Assembly: GCA_907165275.2 (NCBI GenBank)
Contig: OU015660.1
Span: 2,606,501-2,670,500 of the forward strand
DNA: 64,000 nucleotides
From: Zygaena filipendulae
Taxonomy: Eukaryota > Arthropoda > Insecta > Lepidoptera > Zygaenidae
Direction: 5' to 3'
How positions within the stretch are numbered: the first letter of the stretch is position 1; each line of letters begins with the position of its first letter. Made by a program: the position numbers and the translations under genes. Below are positions 54,563 to 64,000 of the stretch, piece after piece. The notes under the pieces were generated by a model that was given only the letters and a program-made list of their open reading frames with translations, was not told the DNA's origin and did no database searches.

Positions 54563-54730
54563 TGAGTTTGATTGTTTGTTTGTTTGTTTGTTACGTTTTC
54601 ACGCCTTAACTGCTCAACCGAACATCATGAATTTTGCATACACATTGTCGGAGGCATAGAAAAGGACATAGGAATCCCGGAATTCCAGCGGAAACTCCGA
54701 AATTACTTCCGCGTGGAACAGATAGTTATT
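54563..54730 (+). repeat. Helitron-like fragment
   Basis: gattgtttgtttgtttgtttgttacgttttcacgccttaactgctcaaccgaacatc through cgaaattacttccgcgtggaacagatagtt. Confidence 0.55.
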
Positions 54731-54763
54731 AATAGCATTAAAAACTACGTAGGTAATGGACTA

Positions 54764-55005
54764 GTTGACAATTTTTTTTTAAGTCTATTGTGTTGCTTAA
54801 TAAAACGTATTTTTCCTTTTTTTACGTAATCAAAAATATAACGGTGAGACACGTTGTTGAAATTTTGCGTCTATCCGGTGCAGTTTGTACGGAGCTTATA
54901 CCGGTTAATGACGTCACGAGTCCCCTACCCTAAACTTTAACGCTTTATCTATGTATGTATATTTTCATTAATTTGAAAAAGCAAAAAATACGTGTCTATT
55001 CTTCT
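54764..55005. repeat. MITE of the gatgttgacta family, truncated
   Basis: tagttgacaatttttttttaagtc...tgacgtcacgag...aaagcaaaaaatacgtgtctatt, then the rest is lost at a CT-rich run. Confidence 0.65.
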
Positions 55006-55009
55006 TTTA

Positions 55010-55320
55010 TTCTCTTCTCTCTCTCTTCTCTTTCTCTGTGAGTTTCATTCGATAGTTGGTTTCAGTTGAACGTGGGCGGGTGTGTGTGTTTGTTGTGTCG
55101 GTCTACGACGCTGTAGCCGATAGTGACGACGATGCAATGACAGTTGCGCGTTCGGTTCTCGACGCACAGCCATTTCACGCGCGACGAGCACACGGAATGG
55201 CGCGTGTACGAGTAGCCGCGCAGGCGCATTGTTTTCGCGCCAATTTTCGTCGTGAAGAACGACGGTCGATCTGCAAAGACAATTACACACCGTTTTATAT
55301 CTGAAGGTGAATGGATATAA
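55010..55320. other. CpG-rich island in AT-rich surroundings
   Basis: After a CT-rich run (55010-55035) comes about 270 bp of distinctly GC- and CpG-rich, non-repeated sequence (gttcggttctcgacgcacagcc...cgcgcaggcgcattgttttcgcgcc). It includes tcagt-type initiator words (ttggtttcagttg at 55058) and ends near a possible donor (ctgaaggtgaat at 55301). It might be a promoter or first noncoding exon; open frames on both strands lack any domain. Unproven. Confidence 0.35.
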
Positions 55321-55643
55321 GAAAATTTACGGCGGAAAAGCGATGATTATGTATCTATTTGTTTCTTATTATTAATATTACCTATTTCCATTTACATATT
55401 ATACTCGTATATATTTATATGTATAATTAGTACGGCTTATTTGTAGCATCACCTATAGTAACTTTTGTTAATTTTTTTCTATAGTTATGATTGCCTGGAA
55501 GAAATTGCTTTTAAGCAATAACGCCGCCCTTTGTTACCTGTTGTAGTTACTGTTCTATGTGTTATAATCGTTGGTGCGTCTGTTTCTCAATGACTTGACC
55601 GAATAAGGTCATATTTATACAATATATTTTTTTGTTAAGACTA

Positions 55644-56105
55644 GTCCATATCCAGGGCCGGTCCTGCTTTTAGTGCAGGGTGTGCGGTGCACACGGGCGC
55701 CGACAGCGGTGGCGCCCCCTGGAATTCGGCTGGGAATCGGACGAATGCTGGGTTACCGGCGCCCCCCCACGCTCGAGACGCTTTGCATGTCGTGATGTCG
55801 TCTTCCCTTCTACCAAAACTCCCTCCCCTGCGCTGCGACCGAGTGTTAGGAAAAGCCTATGGCATCAAGTCCCCCTTGTATACTTCTTTATTTACATTTA
55901 AGAAATAAATAAGTAGGTAAATAAATCACCTTTAAAAATATATAAACAATATTTTAAACATCGCCATTTGTCATCATCGTCATTACATTAATAAGGCACC
56001 TACTTTGTAAATTGAAGTAAATGAGGGGTTCGCGGGCATTTTATTATATCCGTGATAATGGGGGATCACGGGCGCGTCGGTGGCTAGGACCGGCGCTATA
56101 GCTAG
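55644..56105. repeat. Repeat with gggccggtcct / aggaccggc ends
   Basis: ccagggccggtcctgc (55651) and ggctaggaccggcgc (56083) are inverted ends. Interior contains gtgcagggtgtgcggtgcacacgggcgcc, shared with 21243-21270. The two overlapping 73-codon frames at 55680-55908 are shadows of this repeat. Confidence 0.6.
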
Positions 56106-57442
56106 GTATACATATTAGGTGATTTCGAGAAATCTCGGAACAATAGTTAGTTAAATATACAATTTTTTTAGATAAATGTAATTGAGAAACAACATCTGAC
56201 ATCTACTCGATAATAACAATGGTGCCGTTACATTCACTAACTAGATAACATTAGTTTTATATATTATTATAAAACTAATATGCGTGGTACTTATGTACCA
56301 CGGTACTTATGTACCACGCATACATAAATACGTCATAAATATCAAATAAAAAAAAAATTGTGCACAGAGGCATAAATCAAAAACAAACTATAAAACATAA
56401 ATCATATCTTTGTCCAGGGTCCAACGTTTTCTTTGACTCACAAGATATTTAACAATAGTGAGCTTTCCAAAGATTAAAAATAATATAGTAATATAATAAT
56501 ATATCTAGGTAATAAAATAGGTTTATTCAGTCAATGGATACTCCATCTCCTTCGAGTATGACATCAAATGTTTAATGTACCCAACCAAATTACGACTCTG
56601 TGTGCGGCCGTGAGTGCGGCAGTTTTGTTTTAACTTTTAAAAAGTTTTACTTAAAATTAGATAATCATTTAAATGACTGAGTGCGGCCGTAAGAAAGGTT
56701 TTCGGAAATTCAACCCTGAACATAATATTAGGGCTGAGAACAAAAAAATTGTTCCAAACTATTTCAATAGATGGCGTTACGAGTATTCATTGGCTTGTGT
56801 ACGTATAAAATAAAGATAAGAAGAAGCCAGGTAGGTACTGAAAAATTCTTACCAAATTAAAAAATAAAAAGAAAAACCTAGTTAATTTTTCTTAAATTAG
56901 CTTTTTATAAGTGTCCGACCGAAATTTCGATTTCGACTAGTTTCGGCCACAAAATCTACTTACGGCCTTGATTACGGTTTCGGCCAAAATGAGCCGAAAC
57001 TTACGGCCGCACCGAAACTCAGTTTTCACAATAATAAATTAATATAATTGAACACAATGAAATGTTTAATTGAAGTCTGTAGTTTATGTCCAACAAAGTC
57101 CACCGCCTCGTCTGTCTGTCTGTTTGTTCGCGATAAACTCAAAAACTACTTAACGGATTTTCATGCGGAAGTCTGAAAGTTGTTTTTTGAAAATGTTATT
57201 TCTAAGAGTTAATTACTGTTTATTTTTTTTTTCTACTATCTATATTTTATGTATTATGTATGTGCAAAAATATGTGGAAAATAAACTGGATTTCAGAATA
57301 CAATAGAAAATTTTAATATTTTCAAATTAGTTTCGGTTTCGGTCGAAACTAAGACCATGACCGAAAGTTCGGTTTCGGCTAAAAATCTGTTTCGGTCGGA
57401 CATTACTTTTATTTTTTTATCCTTATAAAGTACCTAACTAAC
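56106..57442. other. Spacer with repeat fragments, no gene seen
   Basis: Contains a partial gagtgcggcc MITE (56600-56690), a palindrome (tgcgtggtacttatgtaccacg... near 56281-56322) and an ggtttcggtc / accgaaac-rich stretch (56920-57400) with inverted words that looks like a decayed element. Confidence 0.45.
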
Positions 57443-57666
57443 TTAAAATCTACGTAACGTATGTGGTGGCGGATGATTGTGAGTGTCTATGTATTTGACT
57501 ATTTCGTCGTGTACTGTGAAGCACACGGCTGGACAGAAGGCACGGCGGCTAGGTTTGCATTGCCAGCGAACTTTCGAAGTCGAAGTTGATGTGCGGTGCC
57601 GGAAAAATTTATAGCCGGATATAACTAGGACCCGGGCACCTCGAGTTGTCAACTGGAATTCTGCGT
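57443..57666 (-). CDS. mod(mdg4): FLYWCH terminal exon 18 (mod(mdg4)-like, - strand)
   Basis: The - strand acceptor tataattatattttatttacag... ending just above 57666, then AC and 73 codons to TAA at 57443. Strand RVLVISGYKF (11-20), Ser/Thr-rich linker TSTSTS, W34-x-C36, C44, H62-x-H64, tail PPPHTLRRF. First of five RGAR-subfamily exons (57443, 58319, 59354, 61442, 62771), which share [ST]xRGAR and GYK-x2-x-R-H. The Met at 57718 is intronic. Confidence 0.9.
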
Positions 57667-57760
57667 CTGTAAATAAAATATAATTGAAGAGCAAGTTATA
57701 AGAACTACGAGGTCTCAATATTCATAATAGTTTTTACATTTTTTCTTACTTATCTATTTA

Positions 57761-57905
57761 TTTCCAGTCTGGGCGTGTATATCTATAGTATAATATATGT
57801 GTATGTAATTCTATGTAGTATATACCACGTTTGCTTGGTTTCCACGATACAAGCTAATAATAGCTTACTGTGGGATCAAATAGATCTGTGTGTTGTGAAG
57901 TGGAT
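57761..57905 (+). repeat. SINE fragment (sibling of 24095-24435)
   Basis: ttccagtctgggcgtgtatat...cttactgtgggatcaaatagatctgtgtgttgtg matches the body of that SINE; the tRNA-like head is missing. Confidence 0.6.
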
Positions 57906-58318
57906 TATTATTATTTAAAATATAAAAAATTAACTAAATAGATAGAAACTAGATAGAAATAGAATAAGATTGCCATTTGCATTTTCCCTTTCTTTAAGGG
58001 ATCGACTATTTAAACTAAAATTCTCTCATTAAACCTAAATCGAACTTTAAAATCGGACACAACCAAAAAGTGCCAGTTTACGAATGTCTTATGACTGGCA
58101 GAAAAAAGAATCACATACCCATATCCAAAGTTCTTTTTATATAAAGAATATCTCACAATACTTATGGGTATTGTTTATGTTCTTATTGACTTTTGCATAG
58201 TTGCAAACAATACGCCACTGCGAAACACATTTTCTAATACGGCACCGTGAAATAAAAATCTCGAAAATTTAATGCTGAGAACTGGTACCTTTTTGCTTGA
58301 ATGCCCACATATTATTTG

Positions 58319-58506
58319 CTACAGATTAGGTAGATGTGAATGGCAGGCATTGACTTGTACAATTCCATCTCCGACGGTGACTACTGTTGCTGTACATTGC
58401 TTGCAACGCCACCTTATTTTACAGCCGCTCACGCTTCGGATATAATAGTTAAAACCAGATAGAACCAGCACCTTCGCTCCACGGGGTGTTAACATCAGCC
58501 TTGGTC
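58319..58506 (-). CDS. mod(mdg4): FLYWCH terminal exon 19, short-loop variant (- strand)
   Basis: Read on the - strand: acceptor attttcttctatcacag, then GA and 61 codons to TAG at 58319. TPRGAKVLVLSGFNYYIRS (6-24) is typical of the RGAR subfamily, then W32-x-C34-K-Q-C37: the two cysteines are only two apart, where siblings have seven or eight between them. C54-H55-S-H57 follows, then PNL and stop. The frame and acceptor are intact. Either a small in-frame deletion shortened the finger loop or zinc binding is altered. Confidence 0.82.
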
Positions 58507-58814
58507 CTGTGATAGAAGAAAATTATCGTTTAGACCCCCGGACCCTGATTCACTATGAGCATAACACGCTGCATTGCACAAAAACAAACCTGTTGCGGTC
58601 ATACGGGGTCCATCAGACCCTGCGCAGAAAAACAACACCAATCTGGCGTGAATCTTAAATTTAACATTACCTCTAAGTAATCCAATGGATTTTTTCAAGA
58701 TAAGTATAGTGATATGTAATTAAAAAACAAATGGAAAAATCTCGCAAAATTGGAATTTTTTTTTATAAAAAAAAATTTTTTTGTTGTTTAATTTTTGTTG
58801 TGATCACGAAGGTT

Positions 58815-58990
58815 TAATATTATTTTCCCCGCGAGGTTTCAAACGCGGTAATTTCGGAGTTCCCGCGGAAATTCCGAGGTTAAAAGTATTTCAAAATATA
58901 ATCCATCTCTGTGCCAAATTCTATCGAATTCTGTTCAGCCGTTCTGGCGTGATGAGTAACAAGCATCCGCCCATCAAAACATTCACATCT
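58815..58990 (-). repeat. Helitron-like fragment, antisense
   Basis: ttccccgcgaggtttcaaacgcggtaatttcggagttcccgcggaaattcc, then caaattctatcgaattctgttcagccgttctggcg. Confidence 0.55.
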
Positions 58991-58994
58991 AGGT

Positions 58995-59260
58995 ATATAA
59001 ATAAAAATGAATCGCCGAAATGTATATGATCGCATAACTTTCTAACGACTGCACCAAATTGGATAATTCTTTTTTGTGTGTTCGTTATTGTCAGGACAAG
59101 GTTTGTATAAAAGAAGTTACTCCGACACGGTCAGACCTATTTTGACGGGATTTTCACTGTTAATTATCCGATATTATAAGGAGTAAATTAGGGTACATTG
59201 GAGTTCCTGTGGGAATTCCGAAACTCGCGCGGCTGAAACCGCAGGGCACAGCTAGTTTAT
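58995..59260 (+). repeat. Helitron-like element
   Basis: taaataaaaatgaatcgccgaaatgtatatgatcgc through ggaattccgaaactcgcgcggctgaaaccgcagggcacagctagt. Sibling of 42685-42860. Confidence 0.6.
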
Positions 59261-59353
59261 AATATTAGTATAGATGTCACAGAATGGTTAAACAATTTCT
59301 TGTATAACTTTATTGCATTCATTTTGATTATAATTCAATAAATCAAAACAACA

Positions 59354-59547
59354 TCAATGACTATGTCGATTTATTACTTTGACAACTTCTTCGTTGACCG
59401 TATACAGGTAAGCGTTGCAGCCGTACTTTTGTCGATGTGTGGCGCAGTACCATCGAGTTTTCATACCCGATTGTCGATGCCTACTGTATTTGTAACCGTC
59501 GTGCACTAACAAACGTGCACCTCTATCCGAAGTTATGAAGAACGTCC
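59354..59547 (-). CDS. mod(mdg4): FLYWCH terminal exon 20 (mod(mdg4)-like, - strand)
   Basis: The - strand acceptor cctccactttttcacag, then GG and 63 codons to TGA at 59354. RGARLLVHDGYKYSRH (8-23), W31? the finger Trp is at 32 in RWYCATH, with C34, C43, then H61-S-H63 and stop. Closest sister is the exon at 61442 (shared QSG-x-KTRWYCATHR and NEE-[VI]-V), a recent tandem pair. All ligands intact. Confidence 0.9.
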
Positions 59548-59819
59548 CTGTGAAAAAGTGGAGGCATATCTGAGACCATAAAATAAACATTAGTATGTAG
59601 TGAATTGTACAAAATTGAGTTCATTGCCAATTTGAATTTGAATAAATCTGAAATAAAACAGCGATGTGTATTTAAGTATTGAAGTATTTATTGCTTACAA
59701 AAGGATCTAAAATATTAATAATAGTAGGTACAGTGCTCGTAAAACTTTGGGCGTTTACAGGGGTTGCAACATCATTGGGTAAATGACATTGCTTAGATTA
59801 TTATAAATATTATTTTCTA

Positions 59820-60170
59820 ATTATGTGCTAGTCGCTGAAGTAGGTGCGGTGCGGGTGCTTGGCATCAGGACCGGAAGCTTAGTGCGTCGGCTGCGTTGGA
59901 CCCGGCGGCTAACCCGTTGTTGGCGTGAGACTGCTTCCTGAGACTGCTGGGGGTGGAGTCCGATGGTGCCAAAGAAGGCTGCTTCTGAATCGCTGGACAG
60001 ATGATGGAGAAGGTGGAGTAGGCTGCATGATGATTGTGATGAAGGCTGTTTCCAATCACGTCGGGGTCACCACTATAGCGGGGGCAGGATAGTCGACCAC
60101 CATCAAAGGGGAAGCTTGCCGCCAGGTGATTTGGCATGCCCGGGGAACCGCGGCTCCGAAACAGATTAAT
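59820..60170. other. GC-rich unassigned stretch
   Basis: About 330 bp of GC-rich sequence (gtcggctgcgttggacccggcggc; cacgtcggggtcaccactatagcgggggcagg; gcatgcccggggaaccgcggctcc) in AT-rich surroundings, probably a transposable-element fragment. The cgtcggggtcacca wording reminds me of LTR-retroelement internal regions, but I cannot confirm this. Confidence 0.35.
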
Positions 60171-60974
60171 ATTATATTATAATTTTCTAATCTTCACGAA
60201 TATCATACCTATTATAAAGAGTTTTCCTCACCGAGATTCAAACACGAGACCTTTTAATTGAAAAGTAACTACCTACTTTTACAAATCGAAAAACCTTATT
60301 TTTATACGTATAAATTATTATACTTATTATTTAAATTATCAATGCACGATTACGACTAGACAGTAGACACGTTTCGTTGTGCCAAGTTTGTGAAAAAATA
60401 TTTGAAAACCAATACGCGCTGATAAACGTTACCTAACGTAAAGGAACCAGCGCAAAACCAAGTTTTTATTTATGGTTTTTTTTGTGATTTAATATATTAT
60501 ATTTTTTATTAGTCACATTAAGGTATCAATTTTATAATTATTGAGATTTTGAACTAACTCTCAATATATAAACACACTGTTAGGAGGTAGCCACCTGTGG
60601 CTGCAGTCTCGACATACATAACGACTGCTTATCGATCGTTTTCGGTTGATAACTTCTTAACGATAAAACATATAGATTTTTCGTAGTCTCTACAATTTAA
60701 ATATTGATTTTTTTCGCTATAGTATCGACCACAACGGTCAAATCAACGATTTCTATTGATAACTTACACGCAGAAAAACTGTTGTTAACATTCACAGTAG
60801 AGACTTGCATTTTACGATAATATTGATAAAGCAAACGATGTTTTTCGCTAAACTTATCAAAGTAAACGATAAGCAAAGCTTGTAATGCCCACAGGGGCAT
60901 TGATATATCAAAACACCCCATAGAGGTAATAATCTATAGGGCCAAGGGTACCAAACAAGCAGCTACTACTGGGC

Positions 60975-61300
60975 CCTTATTCAGTAGATATGATTAACAT
61001 TCCTTGCCCATAACGCGCGTCCCAAAAACACATTCCCAAACGTCGCAGGAGATAAAAAATATAAGAAATTAATATTCTGTATTCCATAAGAAACGTTGTG
61101 AATGTTTTTTGAAACTAAAACTTCTTGAGAACGAGGGAAAGACATCCCCTTTGTTGCCTGTATTTCCCACCATGTATTTTTCTATATTTATGTTTTTGGT
61201 GACAATAAAGAATATTTGATTTGTTTTGATTTGAAAGACATTTTTTGTGGCGCGTTATCTTAACGCGCCGAGTTATGGTCATAGTGTATAAGGGCCCAGA
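60975..61300. repeat. MITE-like element, copy 2, with a nested LINE tail
   Basis: Ends gggcccttattcagtag and gtgtataagggccc. Same internal words as copy 1 (ttgcccataacgcgcgtcccaaaaac; ttatggtcatagtg). Interrupted by 61146-61232. Confidence 0.7.
61146..61232 (+). mobile_element. LINE 3' end with 9-bp target duplication
   Basis: tcccctttgttgcctgtatttcc...ggtgacaataaagaatatttgatttgttttgattt, flanked by gaaagacat at 61137-61145 and 61233-61241. Copy 1 of the host MITE lacks it. Severely 5'-truncated retrotransposon insertion. Confidence 0.75.
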
Positions 61301-61441
61301 TATAGTACGTAACTGAAATATTATTTTGGTCTAAATCCAAATACCAAACATACTTATGATATTTTGATACAATCTACTAAAGTGTCTGTGTCGTATCGCT
61401 ATCATAAACAAACGTCATTTTTATTTTCTCTTCTAAATCAT

Positions 61442-61638
61442 TCAATGACAATGGTTGTTTAATACACTAACTATTTCTTCGTTGATCGTGTAAACGGTTG
61501 CTTTACAGCCATACTTGAGTCGGTGTGTGGCGCAGTACCATCGGGTTTTTATGCCCGATTGCAGATGTCTCGTGTACTTATAACCGTGGTATATCAGCAA
61601 GCGGGCACCTCTTGGCGAAATTATGAAGTAGAACGTAG
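61442..61638 (-). CDS. mod(mdg4): FLYWCH terminal exon 21 (mod(mdg4)-like, - strand)
   Basis: Read on the - strand: acceptor ttatatcttcttacag, then CT and 64 codons to TGA at 61442. SPRGARLLIYHGYKYTRH (7-24), W33-x-C35, C44, H62-C-H64, stop. The first complete codon gives Thr-Phe; no Met is present before the finger, so Met-based searches miss it. Tandem sister of 59354. Confidence 0.9.
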
Positions 61639-61720
61639 CTGTAAGAAGATATAATAGTAAATAAAAGATTTAGATGGATAAAATACTCTTCAATAGACAC
61701 CACGTGTAAAAAAAAATCAG

Positions 61721-62046
61721 AATGGGGATGTGGACTACTTTTGAAAATCATAATTCTAATTTGTCCGTCAGTTAGAAAATAAAAAAACAATAGACACGTA
61801 TTTTCGCTTTTTCAAATAAGTTAAAATATACAGAGATAAAGCATTAAAGTTTAGGGTGAGGGGGTCGTGACGTCACTAACCGATAAAACTGCCATACAAA
61901 CTGTCCGAATAGTGAGGTCACGCGAAATTTCAACTCTATGTATCGCCGTTATTTTTTGATTACGTAAAAAAATAAAAAATATATGTCCAATATTTTTTAT
62001 TAATCTACAAGACGGACTAAAAAAAAATATTATTCAACATGCCCAT
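61721..62046. repeat. MITE of the gatgttgacta family, copy 4
   Basis: ggggatgtggactacttttgaaaatc at the left, attcaacatgccc at the right, and tgacgtcac in the middle. Complete copy. Confidence 0.75.
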
Positions 62047-62770
62047 AATTGAGCTAGCTTCATCTTTGCATAGGATATCGATTTGTTCCTGTTTCGGATC
62101 AAGTTTTCGTCCCACATTCCTAAAAATTTTTGTTTCGCCCCGTGTTATTTTTTATTCCTGTTTCGGGTCACTTTATAAAATGTTACTTTAGTAGAGTCAG
62201 AAAAAAAAGTTAATTAAAACAATCTTTTATATACATAACGATAGCTTACCAGACAGCGTGAAAGACAGCCAAGTTCGTAACAGACAGACAGACAGAGTAA
62301 CTTTCGCATTTATAATATTAACTAGTGGGAATTATTCATTTCTTTAAATTTATAAAAAAAAACCTGTAAAATATGTATTTTTATTGCATCAAATGGTTTC
62401 GTTGAAAACGTTTGAAAATGAAAATGTGTAAATAAATATTAATTTATCTTTATTGTTCAATTAAGAGTAGTGAATGTTAGATAATATAAAAGACAGACAA
62501 AACATACGAGTATTACAGAAAATTAATAGCTTATTGTTACAATTTATTGCATTTTGAAACACTGAAAAAGCCGCATCTATCGTATTTTTTTCTTTTTACT
62601 TTATTTCAAAAAATAGTTTATTAAAAATAAAACAGTAGGTTGTAACAAGATACTTTTCATGGTGAAACTTATAACACCTTCAACGAATCTTTATTACAAA
62701 AAATGATAAAGAAAAATACAAACTAGAGTCTTTGTACGTAAAAGATCTGTAATTCAAGTACATTTCATTT

Positions 62771-62967
62771 TTAATGATTATGTTCATTTTTCTTGCATAC
62801 GATTTTGTCGTCTGTGGTGAATACGACGGCTCTGCATTTTTTCCTGCGATGGGTGGCGCAACTCCACCGGATCTTGCGGAAACTTTCCCTGTGTTTGACG
62901 AATTTATACCCTTCGACGAATATCATACGTGTGCCTCTCGATGAGGTTACAATTTCCACGTGCTGAT
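62771..62967 (-). CDS. mod(mdg4): FLYWCH terminal exon 22 (mod(mdg4)-like, - strand)
   Basis: The - strand acceptor ttatcgcatttcag, then AT and 64 codons to TAA at 62771. SSRGTRMIFVEGYKFVKH (8-25), W34-x-C36, C44, H62-N-H64, stop. Most basic finger of the RGAR subfamily (HRRKKCRA). It is the rightmost exon seen and so, if transcription of this array runs leftward, the first one reached. Nothing like a BTB exon lies to its right within the window. Confidence 0.9.
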
Positions 62968-63967
62968 CTGAAATGCGATAAAATCATAAATTAGATTACA
63001 TTCATTTATTTCACATTATCAAATTGAAGTATCCAAGAATAAAGTGATCGCCAAAAATTTAAACCATGCTTCATAGTTCATAACTATAAAATACTTTGCA
63101 AATCCCTGACATTTAGTTTGTTACGTTCTTCTAACACACACGCACAGTGAAACTTATAACACCCCTCTGTGTGTTGGGGTTAACACATGGTTAACGTGAC
63201 ATGACAAGGTAGGTACGTTTTGTAATAACTCATAAAGAAGAGTAATTCGGGTCAAGTGTGCGCACTTTACCCTTTGAAGCTTCACCGTGCGTTAAAATAT
63301 TAAGAATTAGGAAAATAAAAAAATTGTTTTCAATAGAGCATTTATTAGGTTATCCATTAAAAAAGAAACGAAAGCATAAAGTATCTTATCTGATTTTTTT
63401 TTTATAATAATGAAGGCAAGTCGAATGCGTACACTTGACTCGTATGGCGGAGAAGTGTAGTAAGTCTACTTTTAATACATTATGACCCTAGGGGCAAGTG
63501 TATGCATGCGCATACTTACCCACGCACACTTTCCCCGAGAAGCCAAAATTCAAATGAATTACTGAGGCCGCCGAGAAAAAGAATTTAACCTAAAATTTCA
63601 TGTTCACATTTCAATAAAAATTTCCGTGTAACTAACAGAAAATGGACTTACCGTTATCAGATCACAATCTTGCAAGTAACAGTATTTTCCAAAACTCAAA
63701 AATGTAACGATTTTACCAACATAAACAGTTTTTACTAGATAAACAAATAACGAAACGTGGTGCGGCGCACGGACATGACCAGCTGGCGGCTACTGTTTCG
63801 TCCTTTAGCCCCTCCGGCGCCTCCGATCGACCCAAACAAACACCCCATCCCCCGCGTCCCGTTCTGAAGATGCAGGCCGTGTGCCGACTTTACCCACTGC
63901 GCTTGGTTACCTCAAAGGATTCTAAACCGACTAGGGTGCGTACAGACTATGTAACATGTTAGATAAT
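62968..63967. other. Right flank, no gene seen
   Basis: AT-rich, with GC-richer sequence at 63740-63870 (gtggtgcggcgcacggacatgaccagctggcgg...cccctccggcgcctccg) that may belong to a repeat. No acceptor-linked frame. Near 63933 the word gggtgcgtacagactatgtaacatgttagata matches 28230. Confidence 0.4.
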
Positions 63968-64000
63968 AGGGATGTTGACTACTATTGAAAATAAAAATTC
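63968..64000. repeat. MITE of the gatgttgacta family, cut by the window end
   Basis: gggatgttgactactattgaaaataaaaattc is the first 33 bases of another copy. Confidence 0.7.

Noticed and set aside
55680..55908. Two overlapping 73-codon frames
   Set aside because: Shadows inside the gggccggtcct repeat, which recurs at 21225.
56525..56585. Possible FLYWCH scrap on the - strand (RRRWSIH near a tctccttcgagt word)
   Set aside because: Only about 10 residues resemble the FGEH subfamily, the Cys is missing, and there is no acceptor; too weak to call.

Overview
The window looks like nuclear DNA of a moth or butterfly (Lepidoptera). It is AT-rich and dense with repeats typical of that order: Helitron-like tails ending in a hairpin plus CTAGT, the repeat that begins gggttccgtag and ends with an inverted cggaaccc, repeats containing accgacttccaaaaaggaggagg, tRNA-derived SINEs and TA-flanked MITEs. 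No complete multi-exon gene with its own start codon is present.

The window is dominated by one gene system. I find 27 intact short 3'-terminal exons and 3 broken ones. Nearly all encode a single FLYWCH zinc finger (hydrophobic strand, W-x-C, C, H-x-H) and then stop. Twelve intact exons lie on the + strand (515 to 26475) and fifteen on the - strand (30833 to 62967), in two arrays that point toward each other. Every intact exon starts right after an AG splice acceptor, with exactly two bases before the first full codon, so all could join the same upstream exon in the same phase. None needs its own ATG. A large set of interchangeable FLYWCH terminal exons on both strands is the signature of mod(mdg4), a BTB-domain chromatin and insulator gene known to use trans-splicing in flies and Lepidoptera. 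The common BTB exons are not in this window. If one set of common exons serves both arrays, at least one whole array must be joined in trans.

Five of the phase-matched exons do not encode FLYWCH. Three encode a basic, Lys/Arg-rich domain (18312-18595, 22621-22892, and - strand 47047-47399). One encodes a nuclear-receptor-type DNA-binding domain without a ligand-binding domain (24955-25217). One encodes a Cys-rich zinc ribbon resembling the C-terminus of piggyBac transposases (- strand 44859-45076). The locus therefore appears to act as a dock where different DNA-binding modules have been added to one shared N-terminus. This is the most interesting feature of the window.

Layout: 0.5-6.2 kb, five tandem FLYWCH copies of one subfamily (one dead); 7.0-13.2 kb, three divergent FLYWCH exons; 14.7-15.9 kb, a 100-bp satellite; 18.3-26.5 kb, mixed basic, FLYWCH and nuclear-receptor exons; 26.5-30.8 kb, exon-free repeat-rich boundary; 30.8-41.4 kb, - strand FLYWCH exons of the FGEH subfamily, including a tandem duplication that made a chimeric pseudoexon; 43.2-50.7 kb, a C2HC subfamily with the piggyBac-like and one basic exon; 50.7-57.4 kb, a gap with a truncated LINE; 57.4-63.0 kb, five - strand FLYWCH exons of the RGAR subfamily. 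The remaining sequence is mostly transposon debris and AT-rich intron or spacer.
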